Positions 1 to 7,914 of a stretch of 49,366 nt of DNA are shown here, piece after piece (position 1 is the first letter of the stretch; each line of letters opens with the position of its first letter). The position numbers and the translations under genes are program-made. The notes beneath the pieces were generated by a model that was not told where the DNA came from, did no database searches, and was given only the letters and a program-made list of their open reading frames with translations. Source of the DNA: Litorisediminicola beolgyonensis (GTDB lineage: Bacteria; Pseudomonadota; Alphaproteobacteria; Rhodobacterales; Rhodobacteraceae); NCBI RefSeq assembly GCF_042679605.1, contig NZ_JBHTMU010000032.1, positions 1-49,366 of the forward strand, read 5' to 3'.

Positions 1-2
1 CC

Positions 3-77
3 AACGGCCGCAACACCGCCGCAGAGGCCTTGGGCCACCGCGAGTTCTCCATGACCAAGCTCTACCGGAGCGCGTGA
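3..77 (+). CDS. C-terminal end of a tyrosine recombinase/integrase (partial)
   Basis: The open frame from the left edge to TGA at 75-77 reads as 24 residues ending LGHREFSMTKLYRSA. The spacing LGH, seven residues, T-x-x-Y matches the last catalytic block of tyrosine recombinases (the LGH box histidine and the nucleophilic tyrosine), so this looks like the extreme C-terminus of a phage-type integrase or similar recombinase. It is cut by the window start, so neither the rest of the catalytic domain nor the type of element can be seen. A strong hairpin follows directly. The identification rests on a short motif only. Confidence 0.6.
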   Translation, partial: NGRNTAAEALGHREFSMTKLYRSA

Positions 78-86
78 CCGGAACGC

Positions 87-108
87 GGGCGGCCCTTCGG
101 GGCCGCCC
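87..108 (+). terminator. Hairpin terminator after the recombinase gene
   Basis: A perfect 9-bp GC stem (87-95 with 100-108) closes a TTCG tetraloop 9 bases after the recombinase stop. Only a short pyrimidine-rich stretch follows, so it is a GC-hairpin type terminator without a clear T run. Confidence 0.55.
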
Positions 109-126
109 GTCCTTGTGGGCGGCAGC

Positions 127-1137
127 ATGACCGACACGATGAGACTTTCCCTGGGCGAGGCCGAGCGGCTGCTTGCGGCCGCATTCGCGGGCGCAGGCGT
201 GCCCGGCGCGGTTGCGGCCTCGGTGGCGCGCGCGCTGGTCGCGGCGGACGCCGAGGGGCAATCGGGGCACGGGTTCAGCCGGGTCGCCGATTACGTGGCG
301 CAGGTGCGCTCGGGCAAGGTGCGGGCCGGGGCCGGGATCGCGGTCACGCGGTCGGCGACCACGGTCGCGACCGTCGATGCGGGATACGGCTTCGCCTATC
401 CGGCGCTCGACCGCGCCACCGCGCTTGCGGCAGAGATCGCCCAGGAACACGGATCGGCGGTCGTGGCGGTGGCGCGCTCGCATCATTGCGGGGCGTTGTC
501 GGTGCAGGTGGACCGGATCGCGCGGGCCGGGTGCCTCGGGATCATGGTCGCCAACGCCCCTGCCGCCATCGCGCCCTGGGGCGCGAAGACGCCGCTTTAC
601 GGCACCAACCCCATCGCCTTCGCCGCGCCGCGGCCCGACGGCTCCACTTTCGTCGCCGATCTGTCGCTGTCGCGGGTTGCGCGCGGCAAGGTGATGAACG
701 CCAGGAAGACCGGCCAGCCGATCCCCGCGGACTGGGCGCTCGACCGCGACGGCGCTCCGACGACCGATCCAGAGGCGGCGCTCGCGGGCTCGATGCTGCC
801 CATCGGCGGCGCCAAGGGCACGGTCCTCGCGCTGATGGTCGAGATCCTCGCCGCGGTCCTGCCAGGCGCCAGCCTGTCGCGCGAGGCGAGCTCGTTCTTC
901 GACGCCGAGGGGCCTCCGCCGGGCACCGGGCAGACGCTGATCGCGATCCGTCCGCCCGATCCGGCGGCATTCGGCGCGCGGCTGGAGCGGCTCTTCGCGC
1001 TGCTTCTGGCCGAAGAGGGCGCGCGGCTGCCGGGGGCGCGTCGCGATGCGACGCGGGCAGAGGCCGAGCGCGACGGGCTGGTCCTGTCCGAGCCATACCT
1101 GACACAGATCCGGCGCTTGGCCGGTGTGGGAGACTGA
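127..1137 (+). CDS. Ldh2-family (malate/L-lactate/L-sulfolactate-type) dehydrogenase
   Basis: A 336-residue protein of the Ldh2/MDG oxidoreductase family: NAD(P)-dependent enzymes of a fold unlike classical Rossmann dehydrogenases that reduce or oxidise 2-keto/2-hydroxy acids or cyclic imines. Family marks are the SHHCG segment near residue 118, the G-T-N-P-I-AFA stretch that follows, and the KG-T-LALM-E region late in the chain. ATG at 127 is preferred over GTG at 115, which lies almost in the preceding terminator. Substrate cannot be read from sequence: malate, lactate, sulfolactate, ureidoglycolate and piperideine-2-carboxylate are all used in this family. The next gene, a putative sulfate exporter type, starts 4 bases after the stop and makes sulfolactate a reasonable but unproven guess. 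Confidence 0.8.
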   Translation: MTDTMRLSLGEAERLLAAAFAGAGVPGAVAASVARALVAADAEGQSGHGFSRVADYVAQVRSGKVRAGAGIAVTRSATTVATVDAGYGFAYPALDRATALAAEIAQEHGSAVVAVARSHHCGALSVQVDRIARAGCLGIMVANAPAAIAPWGAKTPLYGTNPIAFAAPRPDGSTFVADLSLSRVARGKVMNARKTGQPIPADWALDRDGAPTTDPEAALAGSMLPIGGAKGTVLALMVEILAAVLPGASLSREASSFFDAEGPPPGTGQTLIAIRPPDPAAFGARLERLFALLLAEEGARLPGARRDATRAEAERDGLVLSEPYLTQIRRLAGVGD

Positions 1138-1141
1138 CGCG

Positions 1142-2152
1142 ATGACCGACACGCTCGACACGCTGCGACGTCTCTTTCCGGGCCTTCTCGTGGCGCTTCT
1201 GGTGGCGCTGGCGAGCCGCTTCGTCTCCGAGCATTACGGCGCGCCCGCGATGCTCCTGGCGCTTCTCTTCGGGATCGCGCTCAACTTCCTCGCCGCAGAG
1301 CCCAAGGTCGGGCCGGGGATCGCCTTTGCCTCGCGCACGCTTTTGCGCTTCGGGGTGGCGCTTCTGGGGCTGAGGATCACGCTCGAGCTGGTCACGGGCC
1401 TCGGCGCGATGGTCGTGGGGCTGATCGTGGCGGGGGTGGTGCTGACGATCCTCTTCGGCCTGTCGGTGTCGCGCTTCTTCGGCTTCCGCTACCGCTTCGC
1501 CTTTCTCTCGGCGGGCTCGGTGGCGATCTGCGGGGCGTCGGCGGCGCTGGCCATCGCGGCGATCCTGCCGCGGGACGAGAAATCCGAGGACCGGCTGGTC
1601 TTTACCGTGGTCGGCGTGACGGTGCTGTCGACGGTGGCGATGATCATCTACCCGATCCTCACCGACCTCATGGGGCTGAACGACCGCGAGGCGGGCATCT
1701 TCATCGGCGCGACGGTGCATGACGTGGCGCAGGTCGTGGGCGCGGGCTACTCGATCTCGGTCGAGGCCGGGGACACCGCGACGCTGGTCAAGCTCCTGCG
1801 CGTGGTGATGCTGGCGCCCGTGGTCGCGCTCGCGGCGCTCGTCGTGCGCAGCTACGCCAGCGAGGCCGAGATGGGCGGCACCCGTCCGCCCATCGTCCCG
1901 GTCTTCGTCATGGGGTTCCTGGCGCTCGCGGTGCTCTCGGCCTCGGGGCTGGCGCCGGAGGCCGTGACCAAAGCCGGATCGAACCTGTCGTCCTGGTGCC
2001 TTCTGACCGCGATCGCGGCGGTGGGGGTCAAGACGCAACCCGGCGAGGTTCTGAAGGTCGGGTCGGGCGCGGCGCTTCTGATCGTGACCGAAACGCTGTT
2101 TCTTGCGGCACTGGTGGCCATCGCGCTCGCCTACATGCCGTCCACCACCTGA
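1142..2152 (+). CDS. UPF0324/YeiH-family membrane protein (putative sulfate exporter family)
   Basis: A 336-residue polytopic inner-membrane protein with about ten hydrophobic segments. The family (YeiH, often labelled putative sulfate exporter) is recognised by the LLRFGVALLGLRITL segment, the GSVAICGASAALAI stretch, and the ATVHDVAQVVGAGY motif. ATG at 1142 is chosen because it sits 4 bases after the dehydrogenase stop; the longer GTG version at 1124 would overlap that gene. The export substrate is not experimentally settled for the family. Pairing with an Ldh2 enzyme and a UspA protein suggests one transcript for a small-acid or sulfonate by-product, which is inference. Confidence 0.85.
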   Translation: MTDTLDTLRRLFPGLLVALLVALASRFVSEHYGAPAMLLALLFGIALNFLAAEPKVGPGIAFASRTLLRFGVALLGLRITLELVTGLGAMVVGLIVAGVVLTILFGLSVSRFFGFRYRFAFLSAGSVAICGASAALAIAAILPRDEKSEDRLVFTVVGVTVLSTVAMIIYPILTDLMGLNDREAGIFIGATVHDVAQVVGAGYSISVEAGDTATLVKLLRVVMLAPVVALAALVVRSYASEAEMGGTRPPIVPVFVMGFLALAVLSASGLAPEAVTKAGSNLSSWCLLTAIAAVGVKTQPGEVLKVGSGAALLIVTETLFLAALVAIALAYMPSTT

Positions 2153-2169
2153 GAGAGCGGGAGGCCCGG

Positions 2170-2586
2170 ATGGGCAAGTTCGATCATATCGTTATCGCCG
2201 TGGCGCTCGATCACGAGGCGCTGGTGCCCGCAAAGCTCGAGATGGCGCGCGGGCTTCTTGCCCCGGGCGGCAGGATCACGCTTCTGACCGTGCTCGAGGA
2301 CGTGCCCGGGTTCGTGGCCGAGTTCGTCGAGATGCGCGACGCCAACCACCTGACCACGAAGGTGCGCGACAAGGTCGCGAGTTTCGCGGGCGATGCGCCG
2401 GACGTGTCCGTCGCGGTCGCGAAGGGCAAGGCGGGCGTGCAGATCGTGGGCCATGCCGAGCGTGAGGGCGCGGACCTGATCATCGTCGGCTCGCATGCGC
2501 CCTCGGCGCGGGACTATTTCCTCGGCTCGACGGCGGCGCGGGTCACGCGCCGGGCGCATTGCTCGGTTTTCATCATCCGAGAATAG
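2170..2586 (+). CDS. Universal stress protein, UspA family
   Basis: A 138-residue single-domain Usp protein (alpha/beta, Rossmann-like). It begins with the typical MGKFDHIVIAVALDH strand and ends with the nucleotide-site region VGSHAPSARDYFLGSTA and a VFIIRE strand. The usual G-2x-G-9x-G-S/T ATP motif is partly kept: the second glycine is an alanine, so ATP binding is uncertain. A GGGAGG ribosome-binding site precedes ATG 2170, 17 bases after the YeiH-type gene, so it is probably the last gene of the same operon. It is cytoplasmic and its specific role is unknown. Confidence 0.85.
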   Translation: MGKFDHIVIAVALDHEALVPAKLEMARGLLAPGGRITLLTVLEDVPGFVAEFVEMRDANHLTTKVRDKVASFAGDAPDVSVAVAKGKAGVQIVGHAEREGADLIIVGSHAPSARDYFLGSTAARVTRRAHCSVFIIRE

Positions 2587-2788
2587 CGAATGTCCGGGCG
2601 CCGTTAACTTCAGGCGTCTGAGGCGCGTGCAGGGGCGCCCGAGCGCCGCGCATTGCGACCTTTCGAACTGGCGGCGCGCGGAACTGCCGTGCGTCTGACC
2701 AGCGCGCGCGGGAACCCGCGGGTCGGGTGACCTAGCGGAAATTATCCTTTGACAGGGCCGGGTCTTTTCCGGCCTCATACAGCCATAG

Positions 2789-2820
2789 CGTGCGCCCACT
2801 CAGCGCACGGATATTTTTTT
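2789..2820 (+). terminator. Terminator-like hairpin in the leader of the DyP-P450 operon (possible attenuator)
   Basis: A 7-bp stem (2789-2795 with 2803-2809, 7-base loop) is followed by A-T-rich sequence and seven T residues (2814-2820), a classical intrinsic terminator. It lies 200 bases after uspA and only 23 bases before the ATG of the next gene, and a TTGACA hexamer lies upstream at 2749-2754 without a good -10. Placement between a possible promoter and the first gene suggests attenuation, but it could simply end upstream transcripts. The rest of 2587-2788 holds an 8-bp inverted repeat (2595-2602/2634-2641) and no gene. Confidence 0.5.
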
Positions 2821-2843
2821 ATGGAAGTCATTGGAGCGCGCGC

Positions 2844-3515
2844 ATGTCGAACGTCGCCGGAAAAGCCTATGCGATGAACGTGGTGACCCCCAGCCATCCC
2901 CGGCTCACCTGGATCAACAGATTGCTCTTCATGGCGGCGCGCGGGCTGCCGTCGAACCTGATGGGGCTTCTGGGCCTCTCGCTCATCCATTTCGCGCGCT
3001 GGGTCATCATAAAGCGCGACCAGTGGCCCGATCTGGGGCAGGGCAAGGAGACGATGGAGAGCGATTACATGCTCTTCTGCTCGAACTTCAACGGGACCTG
3101 GGACCAGTATATCGACGCCTTCTCGGACGGGATTCCGAACGGGCTGAACCTCTTTTGGTACTCGGCGACGAAATACCCGCTCTCGATCCCGATCACGCCG
3201 TTCAAGACCTACATCACCTACAACCAGATCGGCACCGACTACTATTACAACGCCACGCCCGGCTCGGCGCAGCGCGACGTGAAATCGGCGCTCAAGGTCT
3301 ATGACGCGGTGCTCGACCTGACCGAGGCGCACAAGGCGGGCGATGCGGAAGCCTTTGCCCGGGCCTTCGACGCGGCGTTCCTGAAGGTGCAGACCGATCT
3401 CGGCGATCCGGGCTTCGGTCCGGTCGCGAGCCTCGATACCGAGCGCGCGGACGTGAACCGACTGGCCTTCATCGCGGCGGCGCAGCAGCGCTTCGCAAGC
3501 GAGAAGGGGGCGTAG
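2844..3515 (+). CDS. Unrecognised protein, first gene of the DyP peroxidase/P450 operon
   Basis: A 223-residue protein that I do not recognise. ATG 2844 (MSNVAGKAYAMNV) is chosen because the longer frame from 2790 would run through the terminator-like hairpin. A mildly hydrophobic segment lies at about residues 24-56, then an aromatic-rich stretch (ITYNQIGTDYYYNA) and an acidic, helix-prone C-terminal half with no cysteines that form a metal motif. No signal peptide is evident. The stop is one base from the start of the next gene, so the two are surely co-transcribed. The strict linkage to two haem enzymes suggests a partner or substrate-handling role, which cannot be specified. Confidence 0.75.
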   Translation: MSNVAGKAYAMNVVTPSHPRLTWINRLLFMAARGLPSNLMGLLGLSLIHFARWVIIKRDQWPDLGQGKETMESDYMLFCSNFNGTWDQYIDAFSDGIPNGLNLFWYSATKYPLSIPITPFKTYITYNQIGTDYYYNATPGSAQRDVKSALKVYDAVLDLTEAHKAGDAEAFARAFDAAFLKVQTDLGDPGFGPVASLDTERADVNRLAFIAAAQQRFASEKGA

Positions 3516-3516
3516 C

Positions 3517-4530
3517 ATGGCCGATTTCGACAGCGGACACCTGTTTCTCACTTATCTTATCCCGATCAAGGCGGGCGGGCCCAAGGATGACGTCTCGTAT
3601 CGCCAGAAGGTGCGGATCGAGCTGGCGCGGCTGCCGCCCGCGCACCAGTCGCCCGCGACGCAGAAGACCAAATATGCGGCGCCCTTCGCCCGCAACACCC
3701 GCACCCATTTCGCGCGGATGTTCGTGCTCGACGACGTGGTCAGCAATGGCCGCAACCGGCAGGACGTGCTGGTGGCGACGGTGCGGGGCGTCAACACCAT
3801 CGACCCCGAGCACGTGGATCGGTTGAATTCGGCCTATCTCGTCTTCACCGCCGATATCGACGCGGTCGAGGAGGACGGCGACCCGCTGCCCGCGACGCTG
3901 TCGCCGGAGCGGCAGAAGCGGGCGCGGCTCTCCTATGCGCGGCTGCTCTGGGACACGATGGGCGAGGAGATCGAGGCGATCTTCGGCAATTGTCATGGCT
4001 TCGAGAGCGTCACCAGCGCGGCGGAGTTCGGTGCCTATCTGGAGCGCTGCCATGTCGAGACGACGATGCCCTATCACGACTATTACCTGGAGCTGCCCAA
4101 GTTCAACGACCTGCCGCTGAAGCTCCTGATAGGTGTCGTGGCGGTGCCTGCGGCGGTGGCGGTTCTGGCGCTGGTCCTGGCGCTTTTCGGGATGGGGTCA
4201 CTTTGGGGGTTGAGCACGCTTCTGATCGCCGTCGTCGGCATCGTGGCGACGGTGGCGGCGTTCATCGGTGCCGTGCGCTACGCCAACGCCAACGGGGCCA
4301 AGCCCCTGGCTCCGGGCAGGCATGACGACCTGAGAACCGTCCTGAAGGCGCTCTACACCCAGCAGGCTTTCGCCGATTTCGTGGCCGACCACCAGGGCGA
4401 GAGCCCCGAGCGCCTGCACGCCGCCTTCGGCGACTTCATCGCGCGGCACGCGCCGGGCGATGTCGCCCAGCCGACGCAGCGGCCGGGGGTGATCTCGTCG
4501 GCGGCGCCGCAGCCGCAAGCGCGTGTGTGA
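3517..4530 (+). CDS. Unrecognised membrane-anchored protein in the DyP/P450 operon
   Basis: A 337-residue protein with a soluble N-terminal part (about 1-198), two closely spaced transmembrane helices (about 202-225 and 229-252) and a C-terminal cytosolic or periplasmic tail of about 85 residues rich in charged residues and ending in Pro/Ala/Gln. No catalytic motif is visible. The two helices form a hairpin, so both soluble parts should face the same side, probably the cytoplasm because there is no signal peptide. It could tether the peroxidase and P450 to the membrane or present a lipid substrate; this is inference. DyP follows after 12 bases. Confidence 0.75.
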   Translation: MADFDSGHLFLTYLIPIKAGGPKDDVSYRQKVRIELARLPPAHQSPATQKTKYAAPFARNTRTHFARMFVLDDVVSNGRNRQDVLVATVRGVNTIDPEHVDRLNSAYLVFTADIDAVEEDGDPLPATLSPERQKRARLSYARLLWDTMGEEIEAIFGNCHGFESVTSAAEFGAYLERCHVETTMPYHDYYLELPKFNDLPLKLLIGVVAVPAAVAVLALVLALFGMGSLWGLSTLLIAVVGIVATVAAFIGAVRYANANGAKPLAPGRHDDLRTVLKALYTQQAFADFVADHQGESPERLHAAFGDFIARHAPGDVAQPTQRPGVISSAAPQPQARV

Positions 4531-4542
4531 GGAGGCGGGATC

Positions 4543-6252
4543 ATGACCTATCGGCTCAACCTGCATGACATCCAGGGCAACGTGACCCGCGCCTATGGGC
4601 GCTTCTCTTTTCCCTTCGCGCGGTATTTCTTCTTCCAGATCCGCGACCCCGCCGCGGGCCGGGCCTTTGTCGACGCGGTGCGCCGGGAGGTGACGACCTC
4701 GGCGCGCTGGCCCGAGGAGGCCGACAAGCCGGACTGCACGGTCAACATCGCCTTCACCTTCATGGGGCTCTACTGGCTCGAGGTGCCGAACCGCACGCTT
4801 CAGGGCATGCCCGAGGTCTTTGCCTCGGGGATGCGGGCGCGGGCGTCGATGCTGGGCGACCGCGATCCGGGCAAGACCGAGGAGGACGACCCCGGCTGGG
4901 ACCGCGACTGGGATCCGATCTGGCGGGGCAATCGCAAGCCGGGGCTCGCGGGCGGCAAGGATGTCCATATCCTCGTGACGCTGAACGCGCAGTCGGACAC
5001 CGGCGATGCAGATCCGAGGAGCCCCGAGTTCCTCGCCCGGATGAAGGTGCCGCACCCCGCGCTCGAGACCCGGACCGAGTGGCTTCGCGGGCTCTGCAAT
5101 GACGGGCTGGTGCTGATCGAGGAGAACGGCCGCTCGGGCGAGGCCGCGTTCCAGGACGCCTCGGCGGTGTTCGGCGAATTCGGCGGGCTGACCCTGCCCA
5201 CGGCGCGCGAGCATTTCGGCTTCACCGACGGGATCGGCGATCCGGTGTTTCGGGGCCAGTATCCCGAAGCGAGCGAGAAGACCGCCGTGATCGGGCGCGG
5301 CAAGCGAATGGGCAAGGGCTGGGAGCCCCTGGAGCCGGGAGAGTTCCTCTTCGGGCATACCGGCGAGAGCCAGGAGCTGCCGCCCACCGCGATGCCGCCC
5401 GAGTTCATGCAGAACGGCACCTTCATGGCCTATCGCAAGCTTCATGAGAATGTCGGCAGCTTCAACGCGGTGCTGGATGAGGAGGCCGAGCGCTTTGCCG
5501 CGATCATGAAGGTCGATCTCTTCGAGGCGCGTGAGACGCTGATGGCCAAGATGTGCGGCCGCTGGTCGGACGGCGTCCCGGTGGCGGTGATCCCGGATTT
5601 CGACGGCTGGGTGGCCTTCGGTCACGCGGGCGGCTGGCTGGACGAGACCGGGCGCTTCCTCAAAGAGCCTGTCGCCTGGGCGAAGAACATCGAATATATC
5701 CGCACGCCCGCGGCCTCGGATTTCCGCTATGGCGACGACATGGCCGGGTTCAAATGCCCGGGCGGCGCGCATATCCGGCGGGTGAACACGCGTGATTACC
5801 TCGATCCGCTCAACGCTTTCGGCGTCGATCCCAAGACCGGGGTGCAGCCCAAGAACCCCAAGGCCAACCATGCGCTGAACAAGCGCCGCCGCGTCCTGCG
5901 GCGAGGTCTGCCCTACGGTCCGCCCGATTTCGAGCATCGCGACGACGAGACCGAGCAGGGCGTGATCATGATGATCCTCGGCGTCGACCTTTTCCGCCAG
6001 TTCGAGTTCGTCCAGCAGCAATGGATTCAGTACGGGCTCGATTTCCACCAGGGCAACAACACCTGCCCGATGCTCGGGCGTCACGACCGCCACAGGCGGC
6101 ACATGATCCCGTCGGACCCGTCCTCGGGCAAGCCGCCCTACATGATGACCAAGCTCAGGACCTTCGTGGAGTGCCGCGGCGGCGAGTATTTCTTCGTGCC
6201 TTCGATGATCGCGCTACGGATGATCGCGATGGGCATCGTCGATCCGACATGA
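4543..6252 (+). CDS. Long DyP-type haem peroxidase
   Basis: A 569-residue dye-decolourising-peroxidase family protein. The N-terminus HDIQGNVTRAYGRF is the IQGN-type opening of the family. The distal GxxDG motif is G226-F-T-D229-G230, and the proximal haem histidine is H410 in the GGAHIRRVNTRD block, with arginines nearby. It is far longer than typical bacterial DyPs (about 300-450), with insertions around residues 100-170 and 420-470 like the long DyP/Dyp-like group. No Tat or Sec signal is present, so it is cytoplasmic or membrane-associated through partners. It would use H2O2 or organic hydroperoxides; the natural substrate is unknown. The downstream P450 starts 10 bases later. Confidence 0.85.
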   Translation: MTYRLNLHDIQGNVTRAYGRFSFPFARYFFFQIRDPAAGRAFVDAVRREVTTSARWPEEADKPDCTVNIAFTFMGLYWLEVPNRTLQGMPEVFASGMRARASMLGDRDPGKTEEDDPGWDRDWDPIWRGNRKPGLAGGKDVHILVTLNAQSDTGDADPRSPEFLARMKVPHPALETRTEWLRGLCNDGLVLIEENGRSGEAAFQDASAVFGEFGGLTLPTAREHFGFTDGIGDPVFRGQYPEASEKTAVIGRGKRMGKGWEPLEPGEFLFGHTGESQELPPTAMPPEFMQNGTFMAYRKLHENVGSFNAVLDEEAERFAAIMKVDLFEARETLMAKMCGRWSDGVPVAVIPDFDGWVAFGHAGGWLDETGRFLKEPVAWAKNIEYIRTPAASDFRYGDDMAGFKCPGGAHIRRVNTRDYLDPLNAFGVDPKTGVQPKNPKANHALNKRRRVLRRGLPYGPPDFEHRDDETEQGVIMMILGVDLFRQFEFVQQQWIQYGLDFHQGNNTCPMLGRHDRHRRHMIPSDPSSGKPPYMMTKLRTFVECRGGEYFFVPSMIALRMIAMGIVDPT

Positions 6253-6262
6253 GGGGCCGGCG

Positions 6263-7609
6263 ATGCTGGCGCGGGTGAGCGAGGCCTTCGCGGCGGTCGG
6301 GCGGCTGATCGCCGTTCTGATCGAAGGCTTGGTCGCGCTGGGATGGCTTCTGGTGAAAGGCGCCTCCGTCTTCGCCTCGGGCGGGCGCGCGGCGCTTCTG
6401 CCGTTTGTCACGGACGCGCAGGCGCAGTCCCGGGTCTACGCGGTGCTGCGGGCGTTCTGGCCGAACCTGTCGCTCAAGGCGCAGGTGATGAAGGCCTACG
6501 AGAACACCGGCACGGCGGTGGTGACCCGCCATGCCGATTGCCTCGATGTGCTGAGCCGCGACGCGGAGTTCGAGGTGGTCTACGGGCCGCGGATGCGCAA
6601 GCTGACGGACGGGGCCAACTTCTTTCTCGGGATGCAGCCGGGCTGGCCCTATACGCGCGACACCTCGGCCATGCGCCTCGCGGCGCGGCGCACCGATGTC
6701 GCCGAGACCGTCCTGCCGCGCGCCGCGTCGCTGTCGGAGCGGATCGTCGCCGAGGCGGAGGGCGAGATCGACCTGGTCCCGGCGCTGTCGCGGCATGTTC
6801 CCTGGGACATGACCGAGCGCTATTTCGGCGTCGGCGGCAGGCCCGACGAGATGCAGCGCTGGACGACCGAGCTCTTCTGGTACCTCTTCGAGGACCTGCC
6901 CGCCGATCCCGACCTGGAGGCGCGCGCGATGGCCCATGCGGCGGGTCTGCGCGACACGCTCGACCGGGCTGTCGCCGAACGGAAAGCAAGCGGGCAGCGG
7001 GGTGAGACCATCCTCGACCGCTGTCTTGCGCTGCAAAGGGCGGAGACACCCGGGATGGACGATCTCGGCATCCGCAACAATCTTCTGGGGATCCTGATCG
7101 GGGCGATCCCGACCATCTCGAAGGCCTGCTGCCTGGCGCTCGACGAGCTCTTGCGGCGGCCCGAGGTCCTGGCGCGGGCGCATCGGGCCGCGCGCGAATG
7201 CGATCCGGTCTTCGAGCAGTTCCTCTGGGAGGCGCTGCGCTTCAACCCGCACAGCCCGATCATCTACCGGCGCGCCACGCGCGACACGGTGATCGCGCGT
7301 TCGACCTTGCGGGCGGTTCAGGTGCGCAAGGGCCAGATCGTCTTTGCCGCGACGCAGTCGGCGCTGTTCGACCGCACGCGGATCGCCCAGCCGACGCGGT
7401 TTCGCACCGACCGGCCCTGGGAGGAGTACATCATCTGGGGCTACGGCATGCACAGCTGCTTTGGCGCGGCGATCAACAAGGCGCTGATCCCGGCGATCCT
7501 GAGGCCGCTGATCGCGCGTCCGGGTCTGCGTCGGGCCGAGGGGGCGGCGGGCCAGATCGACACGGGCGGTACGCCACATCCCCAGCATTTCCACCTGCGT
7601 TTTGACTGA
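6263..7609 (+). CDS. Atypical cytochrome P450 with N-terminal anchor
   Basis: A 448-residue P450. The haem thiolate is Cys399 in GYGMHSCFG, and the ExxR pair is E323-A-L-R326. An N-terminal hydrophobic segment (about 15-31) may anchor it, which is unusual for a bacterial P450. In the I helix, where most P450s have A/G-G-x-D/E-T-T/S, this protein reads G280-A-I-P283-T284, so the acid that delivers protons for O2 cleavage is replaced by proline. Loss of this residue is seen in P450s that work on peroxides rather than O2. No ferredoxin or reductase gene is adjacent; the neighbour is a peroxidase. Substrate unknown; peroxide isomerase or peroxygenase chemistry is an inference. Confidence 0.82.
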   Translation: MLARVSEAFAAVGRLIAVLIEGLVALGWLLVKGASVFASGGRAALLPFVTDAQAQSRVYAVLRAFWPNLSLKAQVMKAYENTGTAVVTRHADCLDVLSRDAEFEVVYGPRMRKLTDGANFFLGMQPGWPYTRDTSAMRLAARRTDVAETVLPRAASLSERIVAEAEGEIDLVPALSRHVPWDMTERYFGVGGRPDEMQRWTTELFWYLFEDLPADPDLEARAMAHAAGLRDTLDRAVAERKASGQRGETILDRCLALQRAETPGMDDLGIRNNLLGILIGAIPTISKACCLALDELLRRPEVLARAHRAARECDPVFEQFLWEALRFNPHSPIIYRRATRDTVIARSTLRAVQVRKGQIVFAATQSALFDRTRIAQPTRFRTDRPWEEYIIWGYGMHSCFGAAINKALIPAILRPLIARPGLRRAEGAAGQIDTGGTPHPQHFHLRFD

Positions 7610-7914
7610 GGGGCCGGGGGCGTCCTGTGTTATGCTGGGCGGGATCGAGGGGAGGCGATCTTCACACCATTGCAGCGGTCTCGGCGGAGCCGGGTCCGGG
7701 CGCGCGCCCGGATCTTCGGTCTGCCCGGCAAGCCTTTGAATTTATTTAACTCGTAGATTTTTTCGCGCTGTCGCGCCGAGCGTCATGCTCCTTTCATTCG
7801 GCGGGGTGTACCTGTCGGTGTCACGCTCACCGCGGGCCTGTATCGGGCCCGCATTTCACTCTCGCCCGGCCGACCGACAGGGCCGTGGCCGAAACAGTCC
7901 TCGGGAGGGACCAG
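7610..7914 (+). other. Intergenic region upstream of the PhoX gene
   Basis: No gene seen. It holds an 18-bp perfect GC palindrome (7695-7712), an AT-rich patch (7737-7764) that may be a promoter, a 7-bp stem hairpin (7832-7838/7846-7852) and a good ribosome-binding site GGGAGGGA just before ATG 7915. A degenerate Pho-box-like pair around 7768-7795 is too weak to call. Confidence 0.5.

Noticed and set aside
7695..7712. 18-bp perfect palindrome after the P450 gene, as a terminator or operator
   Set aside because: The stem has almost no loop and no T run follows; GC palindromes of this size are not rare in such DNA. Left only as a note in the gap description.
7768..7795. Pho-box-like repeats upstream of phoX
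   Set aside because: CTGTCGC and CGTCAT resemble the consensus, but the spacing is off by one base from the 11-bp period and several positions mismatch.
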